64,000 nucleotides of DNA from Micromonospora chokoriensis (GTDB lineage: Bacteria > Actinomycetota > Actinomycetes > Mycobacteriales > Micromonosporaceae): assembly GCF_900091505.1 (NCBI RefSeq), contig NZ_LT607409.1:3658001-3722000 (forward strand). The letters are read 5' to 3'. This document shows, one piece after another, positions 62,835 to 64,000 of the stretch. Each line of letters opens with the position of its first letter. Within the stretch, counting starts at the first letter, position 1. Both the position numbers and the translations under genes were made by a program. Under the pieces are notes generated by a model, which saw nothing but the letters and a program-made list of their open reading frames with translations, ran no database searches and was not told the DNA's origin.

Positions 62835-64000
62835 ATGGAGACGAGCTCACTGGCCGAATCGAGCCGGCGCGCCGGACCGCGGGAATGGATCGGTCTGGCC
62901 GTGCTCGCCCTGCCCACGATCCTGTTGTCCCTCGACGCCACGGTGCTGTATCTGGCCACCCCGCACCTGGGGGCGGACCTTCGCCCGGACGGCAACCAAC
63001 TGCTCTGGATCGTCGACATCTACGGCTTCATGATCGCCGGTTTCCTTCTGACCATGGGTTCGCTGGGGGACCGCATGGGGCGGCGTCGGCTGCTCATGAT
63101 CGGCGCCGCCGCGTTCGCGGCGGCCTCCGTCCTGGCGGCGTACGCGCCCACCCCGGAGGTGCTGATCGCCGCCCGGGCGCTGCTGGGCATCGCCGGGGCG
63201 ACGTTGATGCCGTCCACCTTGGCGCTGATCAGCAACATGTTCCACCAGCCGCAACAGCGTGGCATGGCCATCGGGCTCTGGGTGGCCTGCTTCTCCGTCG
63301 GCATCGCGATCGGTCCGATCGCCGGTGGCCTGCTGTTGGAGTCGTTCTGGTGGGGGTCGGTGTTCCTGCTCGGCGTGCCGGTGATGGTGCTGCTGCTGGT
63401 GACCGCGCCGGCCCTGCTGCCCGAGTACCGCGACCCGCAGGCGGGCCGGTTGGACCTGGTGAGCGTCCTGCTGTCACTGGGTGCCGTCCTGCCGTTCGTG
63501 TACGCCGTCAAGGAGTTCGCCAAGGACGGCTTCGGCCTGCTTCCCCTCATCGCGCTGGCGATCGGGGTCGTCCTCGGCATCGTCTTCGCGCAGCGCCAGA
63601 ACCGCCTGGCCGACCCGCTGCTGGACCTGCGCCTGTTCCGGGAGCGGTCCTTCAACGCGGCGCTGGCCATCCTGCTGCTCGGCCTCGGCATCATGGGCGG
63701 GGTCTACCTCTTCGTCACCCAGTACCTCCAGCTCATCGAGGGCCTGTCGCCGATGGTCGCCGGCCTGTGGCTGCTGCCCGCGGCGCTGGCCCTGATCGTG
63801 GCCTCGTCGGTGACCCCGCTGATCGCGCGGCGGGTCTCGCCCGGCTATGTGGTCGCCGGGGCGCTGGCGCTGTCCGGGCTCGGCTACCTGATGATCAGCC
63901 AGGTGGGCACCTCCTCCGGTCTGCCACTGCTCGTCGCCGGGTTCGTCCTGGTGTACGTGGGCACCAGCCCGACGATGGTGCTCGGCACCGACCTCGTCGT
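62835..64000 (+). CDS. MFS transporter, DHA2/EmrB-QacA type (3' truncated by window edge)
   Basis: The frame opens at ATG 62835, with AAGGGATGGG about 6-9 nt upstream, and continues past the window end (388 codons visible). At least ten hydrophobic helices are seen, with the motif-A loop GSLGDRMGRRRLLM, the DHA2-type first helix (LPTILLSLDATVLYLATPHL) and motif C GIAIGPIAGG. DHA2 proteins are 14-helix drug/proton antiporters. It diverges from the SARP regulator and probably exports the cluster product and gives self-resistance. Confidence 0.92.
   Translation, partial: METSSLAESSRRAGPREWIGLAVLALPTILLSLDATVLYLATPHLGADLRPDGNQLLWIVDIYGFMIAGFLLTMGSLGDRMGRRRLLMIGAAAFAAASVLAAYAPTPEVLIAARALLGIAGATLMPSTLALISNMFHQPQQRGMAIGLWVACFSVGIAIGPIAGGLLLESFWWGSVFLLGVPVMVLLLVTAPALLPEYRDPQAGRLDLVSVLLSLGAVLPFVYAVKEFAKDGFGLLPLIALAIGVVLGIVFAQRQNRLADPLLDLRLFRERSFNAALAILLLGLGIMGGVYLFVTQYLQLIEGLSPMVAGLWLLPAALALIVASSVTPLIARRVSPGYVVAGALALSGLGYLMISQVGTSSGLPLLVAGFVLVYVGTSPTMVLGTDLV

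Overview
The window is GC-rich actinomycete chromosome. Frequent GTG/TTG starts, many 4-8 bp gene overlaps, SARP regulators, ECF sigma/anti-sigma pairs, CBM13-linked secreted hydrolases and a modular PKS point to a filamentous actinomycete. Micromonosporaceae (Micromonospora-like) is my best guess, from gene style only. I see no rRNA, tRNA, IS element or CRISPR array.

Left part (1-14.9 kb): a truncated FAD monooxygenase with a coupled MarR regulator; an unrecognised Cys-containing protein; a SigE-family ECF sigma locus (membrane protein, sigma factor, lipoprotein, beta-lactamase-like serine hydrolase); an alpha/beta hydrolase; a patch of gene relics; and a polymer-degradation island on the minus strand. 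The island holds a PET-hydrolase/cutinase-type polyesterase fused to CBM13, a GH10-CBM13-GH62 xylanase/arabinofuranosidase, and an AA10 lytic polysaccharide monooxygenase preceded by a CebR-type operator. The two CBM13 coding stretches form a nearly identical 361-bp direct repeat.

Middle part (15-28.9 kb): a large AfsR-type SARP regulator; a probable hydrolase - TRIC channel - M20 amidohydrolase operon; a small secreted protein; two ECF sigma genes around an AAA/TPR regulator and a hydrolase; a GntR/FCD regulator; a deleted 2-hydroxyacid dehydrogenase; and a DUF1996 protein. A palindrome, TGCAATATATTGCA, recurs upstream of the hydrolase operon, over the GntR start codon and in the region before the SARP gene, suggesting one GntR regulon.

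Type VII secretion region (29-43.4 kb): an FHA-containing EccC/EssC-like ATPase, two WXG100-type proteins, a large WXG/T7SS-type protein with a C-terminal His/Cys peptidase-like domain, associated proteins, three COG4315-type lipoproteins, and an ECF sigma / zinc anti-sigma pair. Five promoters with the same architecture (TGAACC, 16-bp spacer, CGTGTG/A) sit in front of the transcription units of this region. I infer that the local ECF sigma factor drives the whole island. This is the most coherent candidate for a little-described system in the window.

Right part (43.7-64 kb): a biosynthetic cluster with a single-module PKS (KS-AT-DH-like-KR-ACP-thioester reductase), two 525-aa class III aminotransferases, a P450, two SnoaL-like proteins, a flavin amine oxidase, an acyl-CoA-dehydrogenase-like flavoenzyme, HxlR and SARP regulators, and an MFS exporter cut by the window end. 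The logic (reductive release to an aldehyde, then transamination) predicts an amino-terminated polyketide or alkaloid. The DH-like domain appears to lack its catalytic histidine. Four 11-bp-spaced heptamers before the exporter look like a SARP binding site.
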